Part shown: positions 26,412-34,553 of the stretch, piece after piece
How positions within the stretch are numbered: the stretch's first letter is position 1
Layout: each line of letters starts with the position of its first letter
Source of the DNA: Verrucomicrobiota bacterium
GTDB taxonomy: Bacteria > Chlamydiota > Chlamydiia > Chlamydiales > Rhabdochlamydiaceae
DNA: 42,670 nt
Assembly: GCA_018240065.1 (NCBI GenBank)
Contig: JAFEGH010000008.1
Coordinates: 1-42,670, forward strand
Reading direction: 5' to 3'
Notes under the pieces: model-generated
What the model was told of the DNA's origin: nothing
What the model saw: the letters and a program-made list of their open reading frames with translations, nothing else
Database searches by the model: none
Translations under genes and position numbers: made by a program

Positions 26412-27169
26412 TCACAGATCTTGACGACGCTCCAGACTTTAACAACCCCTGCGGATTGACGATCGGAAGTTTCGACGGAGTCCATCTCGGCCATCAGGCC
26501 CTGATCTCCCATTTGCGCTCCGAGCTTCCCTCAAATGGCATCCTTACCGTCTTCACTTTTTCCAATCACCCCTCGCAGAACTTTACTCCTCATGCCCCAG
26601 TTCCTCTCATTAGCCCCCCGCTTCAGAAAGTGAAGTACCTGGGTAAAATTGGCGTCGACATCGTCGTCCTCATCCCCTTCACCACGCAATTTTCGCAAAC
26701 TCCCTTTGACCAGTTTCTATCCCGCCTTAAAGAGAGGCTCGAGTTCAGCTATCTCGCTCTTGGGGCAGGCGCGACTTTCGGCAAAGGAAAAGAAGGCAAC
26801 GAGGCGAACGTCAAGCGCCTTGCCCCAATGCTTGGCTTTAAAGTCGACTATCTTCCTAAATTCCTCCTCGATGGGATTCCCGTTTCCTCAGGGCGGATCC
26901 GGACTCTGATCTCACAGGGAGAGTTCTCCAAAGCCCAGGCTTGTCTCGGCCGCCCCTATTCGCTCATGGGCCATATCCAGGACCATGAGATGAACGCCAC
27001 CAACCTATGTTTGCCTCCCGAAGGAACGTATTCAGTGAGCCTCAAAATTGCCGATCAGATCCATTTAGGCTCAGCTGAGGTCTCCCCCGTCGAGCAGAAA
27101 ATCCACCTGGACTTCCTCAACAAATCACTAAAAATCAATCATCAGGAAGTCGAAATCTTCTTTGCCTGA
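26402..27169 (+). CDS. ribF: RibF-like FAD synthetase with degenerate riboflavin-kinase domain
   Basis: A 255-residue protein. The N-terminal nucleotidyltransferase (FAD synthetase) half is convincing: LTIGSFDGVHLGHQALI, FTFSNHPSQ, GAGATFGKGKEG and PVSSGRIRTLISQGEFSKA. After LGRPYSLMGHIQ, where bifunctional RibF has the kinase motif G-x-G-R-x-x-GFPTAN, this sequence has DHEMNATNLCLPPEGTYSV and then only about 50 residues. The kinase ATP/Mg-binding motif is therefore missing or very diverged. I chose ATG 26402, overlapping truB by 10 bases; the frame extends to TTG 26360 inside truB. Typical bifunctional length is about 310. Confidence 0.87.
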   Translation: MLLITDLDDAPDFNNPCGLTIGSFDGVHLGHQALISHLRSELPSNGILTVFTFSNHPSQNFTPHAPVPLISPPLQKVKYLGKIGVDIVVLIPFTTQFSQTPFDQFLSRLKERLEFSYLALGAGATFGKGKEGNEANVKRLAPMLGFKVDYLPKFLLDGIPVSSGRIRTLISQGEFSKAQACLGRPYSLMGHIQDHEMNATNLCLPPEGTYSVSLKIADQIHLGSAEVSPVEQKIHLDFLNKSLKINHQEVEIFFA

Positions 27170-27212
27170 CGCTTAAGGCTTGGTTTCATAAGACGACAAA
27201 TAATTATTTAGA

Positions 27213-27347
27213 TTAGAAAGGATGGATGATCCCAAAGGAAAGAAAAACACTGACGGCTAAAAGAGAAAGAGAAATAGAGATCAAGGGACGGATGCCGAAG
27301 GCTCCGCTGAAAACCGCGAATCGAGTATAGGATTCTTGATTTTTCAT
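27213..27347 (-). CDS. 44-aa single-span membrane peptide
   Basis: A short frame with strong signals: on the minus strand TTGACG, 17 bases, TATAAT (27401-27373), then GGGAG 7 bases before ATG 27347, 44 codons, TAA at 27213. The product starts MKNQESYTRFAVFSGAFGIR and has one hydrophobic segment (about residues 21-41: PLISISLSLLAVSVFLSFGI) ending in HPF. The predicted transcript leader is only about 20 bases, ideal for this start. No homologue is recognised. It lies between ribF (convergent) and the PP2C gene (same strand, upstream). A role as a regulator of a membrane complex, or a toxin-like peptide, is conjecture. Confidence 0.55.
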   Translation of the reverse strand: MKNQESYTRFAVFSGAFGIRPLISISLSLLAVSVFLSFGIIHPF

Positions 27348-27372
27348 CAACTAACTCCCTTGTTCAACTAAA

Positions 27373-27401
27373 ATTATATCAACGAGAAATTATTTCGTCA
27401 A
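27373..27401 (-). promoter_or_regulatory. Near-consensus promoter for the 44-aa gene
   Basis: On the minus strand TTGACG (27401-27396), exactly 17 bases, TATAAT (27378-27373). Five of six and six of six match the sigma70 (chlamydial sigma66) consensus. It is the best promoter match that I found in the window. Confidence 0.75.
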
Positions 27402-27457
27402 ACATCAATATAACAATGCAAAAGCAAGTTGAGATAATTAATTAAAATGACGCAACA

Positions 27458-27500
27458 TCAGAGCAACTTAAAAAACCTGGTTTTGAAGTCGTTTGCGTAT
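27458..27500. repeat. Palindromic repeat half-site (copy 3)
   Basis: GTTTTGAAGTCGTTTGCGTAT (27480-27500) is, on the other strand, close to the terminal repeats of the 12565-12726 element, sharing ATACGCAA and ACTTCAAAAC. To its left, GCAACTTAAAAAAC (27463-27476) is a diverged partner arm. It lies just past the PP2C stop codon. Confidence 0.5.
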
Positions 27501-27527
27501 AAGAACCAATAACTTGACAGTAAGAGC

Positions 27528-28808
27528 CTATCTGACCTTAATGACCATGGCGGAGAGATTGTCCGTCGAACCCGATTGATAGGCAGAGTAAACGATATTT
27601 CTAGCCAATGCGCCCGGCGCCAGGAGTCTGTTGGCATGGACGGCATCGACGACATCTCGAGTTCTGGCGACATCGTAAATCCCGTCGCAGCACAGGATCA
27701 AATGGCTACCCGGTTGGACTTCACTTAAGGGCATGGAAGTGATTTTAGGTCTGGCGGAAACAGCCCCATTGAGCCTGTGGTCGCCGATCGCTCTTGCGAC
27801 AGCAAGGTCGCCATTGACGCGCGGGACCCCATTGATCTGGACGAACCCGCCTCTCTTTTCAATCCCTCGTTTATACCGGGGATCTCCGGGCTTTGCATCT
27901 TCAGTGAGCTGAAGAGCTGTCCCGTTGTTATCCAGCACAGTCCTCGCATCACCGACGTTGGCGGTCCAGAGTTGACTGTCGAGAATCATCGCGATGGTCG
28001 CGGTCGTTCCCTGATTCATTGCCAATTCGCCAAATCTTTCTTTGAAATCGCGATTCATGCGGACGGTCGTCATTTTCAATGCCTTCCAGATGCCCGCATC
28101 GGTCAGCCCTTGCGCATTGAACTCCTGCAGGGAGAGCTCAAGCTTGGCCCTCAGGTTGTCGCGGACGTATTGAGCTGCAGCACGGCCTCCATGGCCATCG
28201 AAAATCCCGAACAGCTGAATGGGGTAGCTTCTTCCGGCAATCGTCAAATTAAAAGAGATGGCCAGATGTTCATCTTCCATCGAAGGCCTGCGTCCCTGGG
28301 CATGAGAAATCCCCACACGGTAGCCTCCCACGGTCTCGTCATGCATATCCCAAGTGGCAGGAGCTGGTTGATATCGGAAAGATTTGACAGGTTCATTTTG
28401 CATTTGATGAAAAGCATGCTGCATCTGGCCGGCCAAGCGCCCCCTGATCTGTGCTTCATCCTCGATCACACGGTATTCACAATCGGAATTTCCTCTAGGG
28501 GAGGCGCCAAAGCAGCTGAAACAAGATTTAAAGAAATCGGTGATCGCCTTCCAAATGCGGCAGATCAGATCGCCCAACCCTTCAGAAGATTCAAGCCTCG
28601 GATTAGAGGAAGCTGAAGCCGACAGAGTCGATTGCTGCAGGATGCGCTCCGGAACGGCGAATTTGAAATTGATTCCACTTTGGATATGCAGGGAAGAATT
28701 AGTAGAATATTTAAAGTTAAGACCAACCGCCATATCGACAACCAACGAATTAATTAATAAACCAACCGCAATTATACTATATTTTAAATTAAAACAAACA
28801 CCAAACAT
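27528..28808 (-). CDS. PP2C-family protein Ser/Thr phosphatase
   Basis: A 426-residue protein whose last ~270 residues are a complete eukaryotic-type PP2C: GRRPSMEDEHLAI, LFGIFDGHGGRAAAQYV, NQGTTATIAMI, ANVGDARTVL, VARAIGDHRLNG, LILCCDGIYDVA and STDNLSAMVIKVR, supplying the metal-binding aspartates. It would remove phosphate from Ser/Thr. The N-terminal ~150 residues are not catalytic and include a short repeat (VCFNLKYS, GLNFKYS, GINFKFA) and a hydrophobic/Cys stretch (ITDFFKSCFSCFGAS). The start is uncertain: ATG 28733 is possible because a TATAAT (28776-28771) lies upstream of it inside the longer frame. It interrupts the ribF-ychF order of Chlamydia. Candidate secreted effector; unproven. 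Confidence 0.9.
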   Translation of the reverse strand: MFGVCFNLKYSIIAVGLLINSLVVDMAVGLNFKYSTNSSLHIQSGINFKFAVPERILQQSTLSASASSNPRLESSEGLGDLICRIWKAITDFFKSCFSCFGASPRGNSDCEYRVIEDEAQIRGRLAGQMQHAFHQMQNEPVKSFRYQPAPATWDMHDETVGGYRVGISHAQGRRPSMEDEHLAISFNLTIAGRSYPIQLFGIFDGHGGRAAAQYVRDNLRAKLELSLQEFNAQGLTDAGIWKALKMTTVRMNRDFKERFGELAMNQGTTATIAMILDSQLWTANVGDARTVLDNNGTALQLTEDAKPGDPRYKRGIEKRGGFVQINGVPRVNGDLAVARAIGDHRLNGAVSARPKITSMPLSEVQPGSHLILCCDGIYDVARTRDVVDAVHANRLLAPGALARNIVYSAYQSGSTDNLSAMVIKVR

Positions 28809-28933
28809 ATTTCTTTATCACCAATCTAATTATAATTTTAATTTATACAACACCTCTTCGTTTTTAGCTTGCCAATAGAGCCGGCATGGCCTATCCTTTT
28901 CGGCAAATCAAACAATTTTGTGTAAGAAACTCT

Positions 28934-30028
28934 ATGGCTGGACTCTCTTGTGGCATCGTTGGACTCCCCAACGTCGGCAAATCGACTTTATTCAACGCTC
29001 TGACTAAGAAGGCGGCGCAAGCTGCCAACTACCCCTTTTGCACTATCGATCCCAATGTAGGTATCGTGGACGTTCCCGATCCTCGCTTGGCGATTCTTTC
29101 CGGGATCTCCAAAAGCAACAAGCTGGTTCCTGCAACAATCACGTTTGTCGACATCGCCGGACTTGTCAAAGGCGCCTCTGAGGGGGAAGGACTGGGGAAC
29201 CAGTTCCTCGCCAACATCCGCGAGACCGATGCGATTGTCCATGTAGTCCGCTGCTTCCAGGATGACGATGTGATCCACGTCGCCGGAAAAGTCGATCCGA
29301 TCGCAGATATCGAAGTCATCAACTTAGAGCTCGTTCTCTCTGACTTGCAAATGGCCGAAAATATCGTGGGCAGACTTGAAAAACAGATGAAAGGAAAAAA
29401 AGAGCTCGTCCCCGTCGTTGAGACGATGCGCAAAGCGATCGCACATCTTAACCAGAACAAGCCGCTCCGAACGCTCAGCCTCACTGAGGAAGAAAAAGAG
29501 TACATTCAGGACTACCCCTTCCTCACCGACAAAAAAGTCCTCTATGCCTGCAATGTCTCAGAAAGCTCTCTGCCTTCCATGGACAATGAGTTTGTCCAGA
29601 TGGTGCGCAAGTACGCGGCCGCCGAAGGCAATACAGTCGTTCCCATCTGCGCCAAGCTTGAGGAAGAAGTCGCCCAGTTCACTGATGCGGAAGCCGTTGA
29701 GTACTTAAAATCGATCGGCCTCGAAGAGACAGGCCTCAACCGCCTGATCAAGGCAGCCTACGAAATCCTCGGACTCATTTCCTATTTGACGACAGGCGAA
29801 ATCGAAACGCGCGCATGGACGATCCGACGCGGCACTAAAGCTCCCGAAGCCGCAGGCAAGATCCACACAGATATCCAGAAAGGGTTCATCCGCGCAGAGG
29901 TCATTTCCTATCAGGACATGGTCTCATGCAATGGAAGGGCCGGAGCCAGAGATGCAGGAAAATTAAGAGCGGAGGGTAAAGACTATGTCGTGCAAGACGG
30001 AGATGTCATCGAATTCCTCCACAATTGA
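28934..30028 (+). CDS. ychF: Redox-regulated ATPase/GTPase YchF
   Basis: A 364-residue Obg-like P-loop protein that associates with ribosomes and hydrolyses ATP in studied homologues. P-loop [14 protein letters not shown], switch region [33 protein letters not shown], and a C-terminal TGS domain ([26 protein letters not shown], quoted in part). The frame opens at ATG 28886, but ATG 28934 gives [17 protein letters not shown], matching the family start and the usual 363-366 aa length. C. trachomatis CT092 lies in the same position. Confidence 0.97.
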   Translation: MAGLSCGIVGLPNVGKSTLFNALTKKAAQAANYPFCTIDPNVGIVDVPDPRLAILSGISKSNKLVPATITFVDIAGLVKGASEGEGLGNQFLANIRETDAIVHVVRCFQDDDVIHVAGKVDPIADIEVINLELVLSDLQMAENIVGRLEKQMKGKKELVPVVETMRKAIAHLNQNKPLRTLSLTEEEKEYIQDYPFLTDKKVLYACNVSESSLPSMDNEFVQMVRKYAAAEGNTVVPICAKLEEEVAQFTDAEAVEYLKSIGLEETGLNRLIKAAYEILGLISYLTTGEIETRAWTIRRGTKAPEAAGKIHTDIQKGFIRAEVISYQDMVSCNGRAGARDAGKLRAEGKDYVVQDGDVIEFLHN

Positions 30029-31154
30029 TCCCCAACAAAGCGCCTTGCTTTTCATCAGCTGCGCCGACCAATTGGAACCTCTTCTTAAAGAGGAACTGAA
30101 AGCGCTCGGACTGGTCGATTTAAGATTGGGATTCCGCGGCATCTACGCGCCCTATACTTTAGAGAACATCTTCAAGATCAATTATCTCAGCCGTCTGGCG
30201 ACGCGCGTCATGCTTCCTCTGGCGCAATTCTCCTGTCCCGACACTCAGACCCTATATAACGAAGCGAAAAAAATCCCCTGGCTCGACTACCTCGATGAGA
30301 CCAAGACGTTTGCGATCGACGCCAACATCAAGCATCCGATGATCCGCCACTCTCTGTATGGCGCTCAGCTCGTTAAAGACGCGATCTGCGATGTCATCCG
30401 CGAGAAAAAAGGCGCAAGGCCCTCTGTCGACACGAAGAATCCCGACGTTCAGATCAACGTCTTCATTCAGAATAAAAGAGCGACGATTAGCTTTGACACA
30501 TCCGGCGCTCCCCTCTACAAGCGCGGATGGAAGGAGTCCAGCGGCGAGGCAGGTGTCCCTGAGACGCTTGCTGCCGCGATTTTGATGCATGCGAAATATT
30601 CTGAACGGGAGATCCTGGTCGACCCATTTTGCGGAGCGGGCACCTTCCTCATTGAAGCGGCGATGATGGCCACGCAGACGCCTGCCGGCTTCTTCCGCAA
30701 AAAATGGGGCTTCGTCCACCTCCCCTCCTTCGACAACGCCCAGTGGGAAGAATTTAAAAATCATTGGGATCAAAAAAGAAAGCCGATAGAGTCCCAGTCG
30801 ATCATCGGCTCCGACAGCGACGCCAATTCATTCCGCTTATGCAAAGAGCATCTGAAAAAGACAGGGTTTGAAAAAGAGGTTCTCCTCATCCACACACCCG
30901 TGTCCAAATTCAACCCTCCGAGGTCGCCCACGCTGCTTGTCACCGATCCCCCTTTCGGCAAGCGCCTGCACGCGCCTCCCCAAATCTACCAGGACTTGGG
31001 CAATTTTTTAAAAGCGAAGTGCCCGGCTGCACCCTGGGGATTCCTCCTGACGTCCTCTTACCATTTGGTCAAGGCTTCAGGATGCACTGTCCTCTCCGAA
31101 TGGCCCCTCCAGCACGGCGGATTAAGCGTTACGCTCTACCAGCTCAAAAACTAA
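29985..31154 (+). CDS. rlmL: THUMP-domain RNA methyltransferase (RlmL type)
   Basis: A 389-residue SAM-dependent methyltransferase, predicted to methylate 23S rRNA guanine (m2G2445 in E. coli RlmL). It has an N-terminal ferredoxin-like/THUMP region (LLFISCADQLEPLLKEELKALG to FIQNKRATISFDTSG), then motif I VDPFCGAGTFLIEAA and the catalytic TDPPFGKRL (motif IV, D-P-P-F). The RlmK half of the E. coli fusion is absent, as in Gram-positive homologues. ATG 29985 has GGAGGG 8 bases upstream and overlaps ychF by 44 bases. It separates ychF from cdsU, unlike C. trachomatis. Confidence 0.9.
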   Translation: MSCKTEMSSNSSTIDPQQSALLFISCADQLEPLLKEELKALGLVDLRLGFRGIYAPYTLENIFKINYLSRLATRVMLPLAQFSCPDTQTLYNEAKKIPWLDYLDETKTFAIDANIKHPMIRHSLYGAQLVKDAICDVIREKKGARPSVDTKNPDVQINVFIQNKRATISFDTSGAPLYKRGWKESSGEAGVPETLAAAILMHAKYSEREILVDPFCGAGTFLIEAAMMATQTPAGFFRKKWGFVHLPSFDNAQWEEFKNHWDQKRKPIESQSIIGSDSDANSFRLCKEHLKKTGFEKEVLLIHTPVSKFNPPRSPTLLVTDPPFGKRLHAPPQIYQDLGNFLKAKCPAAPWGFLLTSSYHLVKASGCTVLSEWPLQHGGLSVTLYQLKN

Positions 31155-31173
31155 CTCCAGCATTTGCTTTCTT

Positions 31174-31218
31174 GATGCGTTCTCGCCTCAAACCTCTGTT
31201 TGGGATCGAGAGCGCATC
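31174..31218. terminator. Long hairpin between rlmL and the type III genes
   Basis: GATGCGTTCTCG (31174-31185) pairs with CGAGAGCGCATC (31207-31218), 11 of 12 positions plus one G-T pair; inside, CAAAC/GTTTG extends the stem. No T-run follows. It may insulate the type III secretion genes from rlmL. Confidence 0.5.
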
Positions 31219-31250
31219 TCAGGCGATCTGTTTCTCCAGGCGTATTTTCC

Positions 31251-31277
31251 TTGAACTAAGATAGGATCTACTATAGA
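31251..31277 (+). promoter_or_regulatory. Possible promoter of the cdsU operon
   Basis: TTGAAC (31251-31256), 15 bases, TATAGA (31272-31277), 54 bases before cdsU. Hexamers are good but the spacing is short. Confidence 0.4.
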
Positions 31278-31330
31278 TTGCAGGATGTCGTGATCAGTCC
31301 AGACATCATCTTTAGGAGTCCTTTCTCTCA

Positions 31331-32404
31331 ATGGCCGAAAAAACAGAACAGGCGACCCCAAAAAAGCTGCGCGACGCGCGGAAAAAGGGGCAAGTCGCCA
31401 AGTCTCAGGATTTCCCCTCTGCCGTTACATTCATCGTCTCGATCGCCACGACGCTGATCAGCGCCGGTTATCTTTTCGAAGTGCTGGCCTCCTATATCAT
31501 TTCAATGTTCAAACTCTCCTCCACCAATATCGACATGCAAAACGGGGCAGCGGGAATTTTTACCCAGGCGATCCAGGTCATCTTCAATACCAGCATGCCA
31601 ATTGTCGCCCTCACAGTCTGTGTCGGCCTTTTGACCAATTTCCTGGTCGTCGGACCCCTATTTTCACTCGAATCGATGAAGCCTGACATCAAAAGGCTCA
31701 ATCCCGTCTCCAACATCAAGAACATGTTCAAGTTCAAGACGGTGTTTGAACTATTAAAATCAATCTTCAAAATCTCAGGCGCCCTCATTTTAATTTATTC
31801 CGTTGTCTGGTCCAGCATTCCTGAGATCATCGCCACCGCCGCGCTGCCTGTACAAGGGGCCGCTGCAGTATTTTCCAGCTTTCTTATCAAGGTCATCATC
31901 CGCGTCGGAATTTTCTTTCTGGTGATCGCCGTTTTCGACCTCGTTTTCCAAAAAAGAAACTTCGCCAAAGAAATGAAGATGGAAAAGTTTGAGGTAAAAC
32001 AGGAATATAAGGATACGGAGGGAGACCCGCATATTAAGAGCAAGCGGCGCCAGACGGCCCAGGAGATCGCCTACCAGGAAGGTCCGATGTCGGTCAAGCG
32101 CGCGAAAGCCGTGATCACCAATCCGGTCCATATCGCGGTGGCGATCGAGTATAACACCGAGACGGAGCCGGCCCCGAAAATCGTCACCATGGGCAAAGGG
32201 ACGATCGCCGACCTGATCATGAAGATCGCTCAAGAGAACGGGGTTCCCATCATGAGGAACGTGACTTTGGCACAAACCCTTTTTGAAAAAGGGAAAATCA
32301 GTGATTATATACCTGAGGACACCTATCAGGCGGTTGCCGAGATTCTGCGCTGGCTGGAAGGACTCGAAACTTTGGAGACATCAGGCTTGGAGTTATTTAA
32401 ATGA
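31331..32404 (+). CDS. sctU: Type III secretion export-switch protein SctU (CdsU)
   Basis: A 357-residue FlhB/YscU-family inner-membrane protein. It starts EKTEQATPKKLRDARKKGQVAKSQD, the family N-terminus (first 20 residues are typical), has four membrane helices, then a cytoplasmic domain with AYQEGPMSVKRAKAVITNPVHIAVAIEY. In the family this loop reads NPTH and self-cleaves between N and P to switch substrates; here it is NPVH. PKIVTMGKG and PIMRNVTLAQTLFEKGKISDYIPEDTYQAVAEIL (partly quoted) are also conserved. Stop overlaps the next ATG (ATGA). C. trachomatis CT091 equivalent. TTAGGAG precedes the start region. Confidence 0.96.
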   Translation: MAEKTEQATPKKLRDARKKGQVAKSQDFPSAVTFIVSIATTLISAGYLFEVLASYIISMFKLSSTNIDMQNGAAGIFTQAIQVIFNTSMPIVALTVCVGLLTNFLVVGPLFSLESMKPDIKRLNPVSNIKNMFKFKTVFELLKSIFKISGALILIYSVVWSSIPEIIATAALPVQGAAAVFSSFLIKVIIRVGIFFLVIAVFDLVFQKRNFAKEMKMEKFEVKQEYKDTEGDPHIKSKRRQTAQEIAYQEGPMSVKRAKAVITNPVHIAVAIEYNTETEPAPKIVTMGKGTIADLIMKIAQENGVPIMRNVTLAQTLFEKGKISDYIPEDTYQAVAEILRWLEGLETLETSGLELFK

Positions 32405-34533
32405 AGAATTTCTTTGACAAGCTCGCCCGCACACTAGGGGGGAATAAAGCGCTCAACATCATCAACTCTTCGAGCGATATTCTTCTGGCGCTGTTCATCA
32501 TCGTCCTCATCATGATGATCATCATCCCCGTGTCGCCCGGCGTGCTTGATAACCTGATCGCCATCAACATGACTGTGTCGATCGTCGTTCTAATGGTCGC
32601 CCTTTACATCCCAAAAGCGGTGCACCTTTCGATCTTTCCCTCGCTGCTGTTGATCACCACCCTCTTCCGATTGGGGATCGAGATCTCCGCGACACGCCAG
32701 ATTCTTCTGCACGCCAACGCCGGCCACATCATCTTCGCCTTCGGTAACTTCGTCGTCGGGGGCAACTTCGTCGTCGGCGGTATCGTCTTCTTAATTATCA
32801 CGATCGTCCAGTTCATCGTCGTGACGAAGGGCGCCGAGCGCGTCGCCGAGGTCGCTGCCCGCTTTACCTTGGATGCGATGCCCGGTAAACAGATGAGCAT
32901 CGACGCTGACATGCGAAGCGGCATCATCGATGCCTCTCAAGCCCGCGATCTTCGTCTCGCCCTCACCAAAGAGAGCCAGCTATACGGAGCGATGGACGGT
33001 GCGATGAAATTCGTCAAAGGGGACGTTATCGCAGGTATCGTCATCGCCGTCATCAACATCGTCGGGGGCTTGATCATCGGGGTCGCCATGCACGGTATGA
33101 CCGCGATGCAGGCTGCCAAAACATATACGCTGCTTTCGATCGGGGGCGGCCTCGTGGCGCAAATCCCCTCCCTTCTGATCTCCCTTACCGCCGGTATCGT
33201 CACCACCCGCGTCTCCTCTGAAAAAGCAGACTCCCACTTGGGTAAAGAGATCTCCGGCCAGCTGCTCAATCAGCCCAAAGCGATCATGCTCGCAGCAGCC
33301 GTGATGTTCCTGATGTCCTTCATTAAAGGATTTCCGGGAGTCATCTTTGTCATTATCTCCCTCGTCATGTTCGGAGTCGGCTTTACCGTTTGGTACAATG
33401 CCAAAAAAGGAGCTGCCAAAGTATCGGCAGGTCTCACCTCCGCCAAAGTAGAGACCGACGTCGAGGGCCATACAGTGATCCGCGGCGGGGTCGACGAATA
33501 TGCTCTCACCCTACCTGTGATCCTCGAAGTGGGCAAAGCCCTTTCCGGGACGATCCGAAAAGAAAAACAGGGCACAACCTTCATTGAAGACATGATCCCT
33601 AAAATGCGCCACGCACTCTATCAGGATTTGGGAGTCCGCTTTCCCGGCGTCCACGTCCGAACCGATTCCCCGGGCTTAGAGACAGACGAGTATTCGATCT
33701 TCCTTAACGAAGTTCCAATCGTCCGCGGCAAGATCATTGAAAACGCCCTGCTCACAACAGAAAGCCCGGAAAACCTGCGCCGCTACAACATCCCTTTCAC
33801 CACCACTAAAAACAACATCGGCCAGCCCTCTGTCTGGGTCGACGCCAAATTTCAGGAGATCCTCCAAAAAGCGAGCATCAAATTCTGGAAGCCTCTGGAT
33901 GTGATGATCCTCCACCTCTCTTATTTCTACCGCCAGCACGCCGCAGACTTCATCGGGATTCAGGAAGTCAGGGGAATTTTAGAGTTCATTGAGAAATCAT
34001 TCCCCGACCTCATCAAAGAGGTTACGCGCCTGGTCCCCTTGCAAAAACTCACCGAAATTTTCAAACGCCTCGTGCAGGAACAGATCTCGATCAAAGACTT
34101 GCGCACGATCTTGGAAGCTCTCTCGGAATGGGCACAGACGGAAAAGGATACTGTCCTTCTCACGGAGTATGTCCGCTCTTCGCTCAAACGCTACATCAGT
34201 TACAAGTACTCCCAGGGCCAGTCGGTCCTCTCCGTCTATTTGCTCGACCCTGAGATCGAAGACATGGTCCGCGGGGCCATCAAGCAGACTTCTGCAGGAT
34301 CCTATCTCGCCCTCGATCCCGATTCCGTGCAGCTGATCCTACACTCGATGCGAACGACGATCGTCCCGACCCCGGTCGGCGGCCAGCCTCCCGTTCTGCT
34401 CACTGCGATCGACGTGCGCCGATTCGTCCGTAAATTAATCGAAGGGGAATACCCCGACATGGCTGTTGTCTCTTATCAGGAGATCGTACCGGAAATCCGG
34501 ATTCAGCCTTTGGGTAGAATCCAACTTTCTTAA
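32401..34533 (+). CDS. sctV: Type III secretion export-gate protein SctV (CdsV)
   Basis: A 710-residue FHIPEP/LcrD-family protein, forming the nonameric export gate. The first ~340 residues contain about eight membrane helices and the conserved loop FVVTKGAERVAEVAARFTLDAMPGKQMSIDADMRSG (sample motif: DAMPGKQMSID). The C-terminal ~360 residues are the cytoplasmic ring domain, with VWVDAKFQEIL, PDLIKEVTRLVPLQKLTEI and the final VVSYQEIVPEIRIQPLGRI. Full length (C. trachomatis CdsV 708). Translationally coupled to cdsU. Confidence 0.98.
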   Translation: MKNFFDKLARTLGGNKALNIINSSSDILLALFIIVLIMMIIIPVSPGVLDNLIAINMTVSIVVLMVALYIPKAVHLSIFPSLLLITTLFRLGIEISATRQILLHANAGHIIFAFGNFVVGGNFVVGGIVFLIITIVQFIVVTKGAERVAEVAARFTLDAMPGKQMSIDADMRSGIIDASQARDLRLALTKESQLYGAMDGAMKFVKGDVIAGIVIAVINIVGGLIIGVAMHGMTAMQAAKTYTLLSIGGGLVAQIPSLLISLTAGIVTTRVSSEKADSHLGKEISGQLLNQPKAIMLAAAVMFLMSFIKGFPGVIFVIISLVMFGVGFTVWYNAKKGAAKVSAGLTSAKVETDVEGHTVIRGGVDEYALTLPVILEVGKALSGTIRKEKQGTTFIEDMIPKMRHALYQDLGVRFPGVHVRTDSPGLETDEYSIFLNEVPIVRGKIIENALLTTESPENLRRYNIPFTTTKNNIGQPSVWVDAKFQEILQKASIKFWKPLDVMILHLSYFYRQHAADFIGIQEVRGILEFIEKSFPDLIKEVTRLVPLQKLTEIFKRLVQEQISIKDLRTILEALSEWAQTEKDTVLLTEYVRSSLKRYISYKYSQGQSVLSVYLLDPEIEDMVRGAIKQTSAGSYLALDPDSVQLILHSMRTTIVPTPVGGQPPVLLTAIDVRRFVRKLIEGEYPDMAVVSYQEIVPEIRIQPLGRIQLS

Positions 34534-34553
34534 AATCTTTTTGGAACTAACAG

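Noticed and set aside
27170..27212. FMN riboswitch or other flavin control near ribF
   Set aside because: ribF is inside a run of overlapping genes, and no conserved aptamer pattern is visible upstream or downstream.
31019..31264. An 81-codon frame overlapping the end of rlmL
   Set aside because: Out-of-frame shadow of rlmL running into the hairpin at 31174-31218; no start signal.
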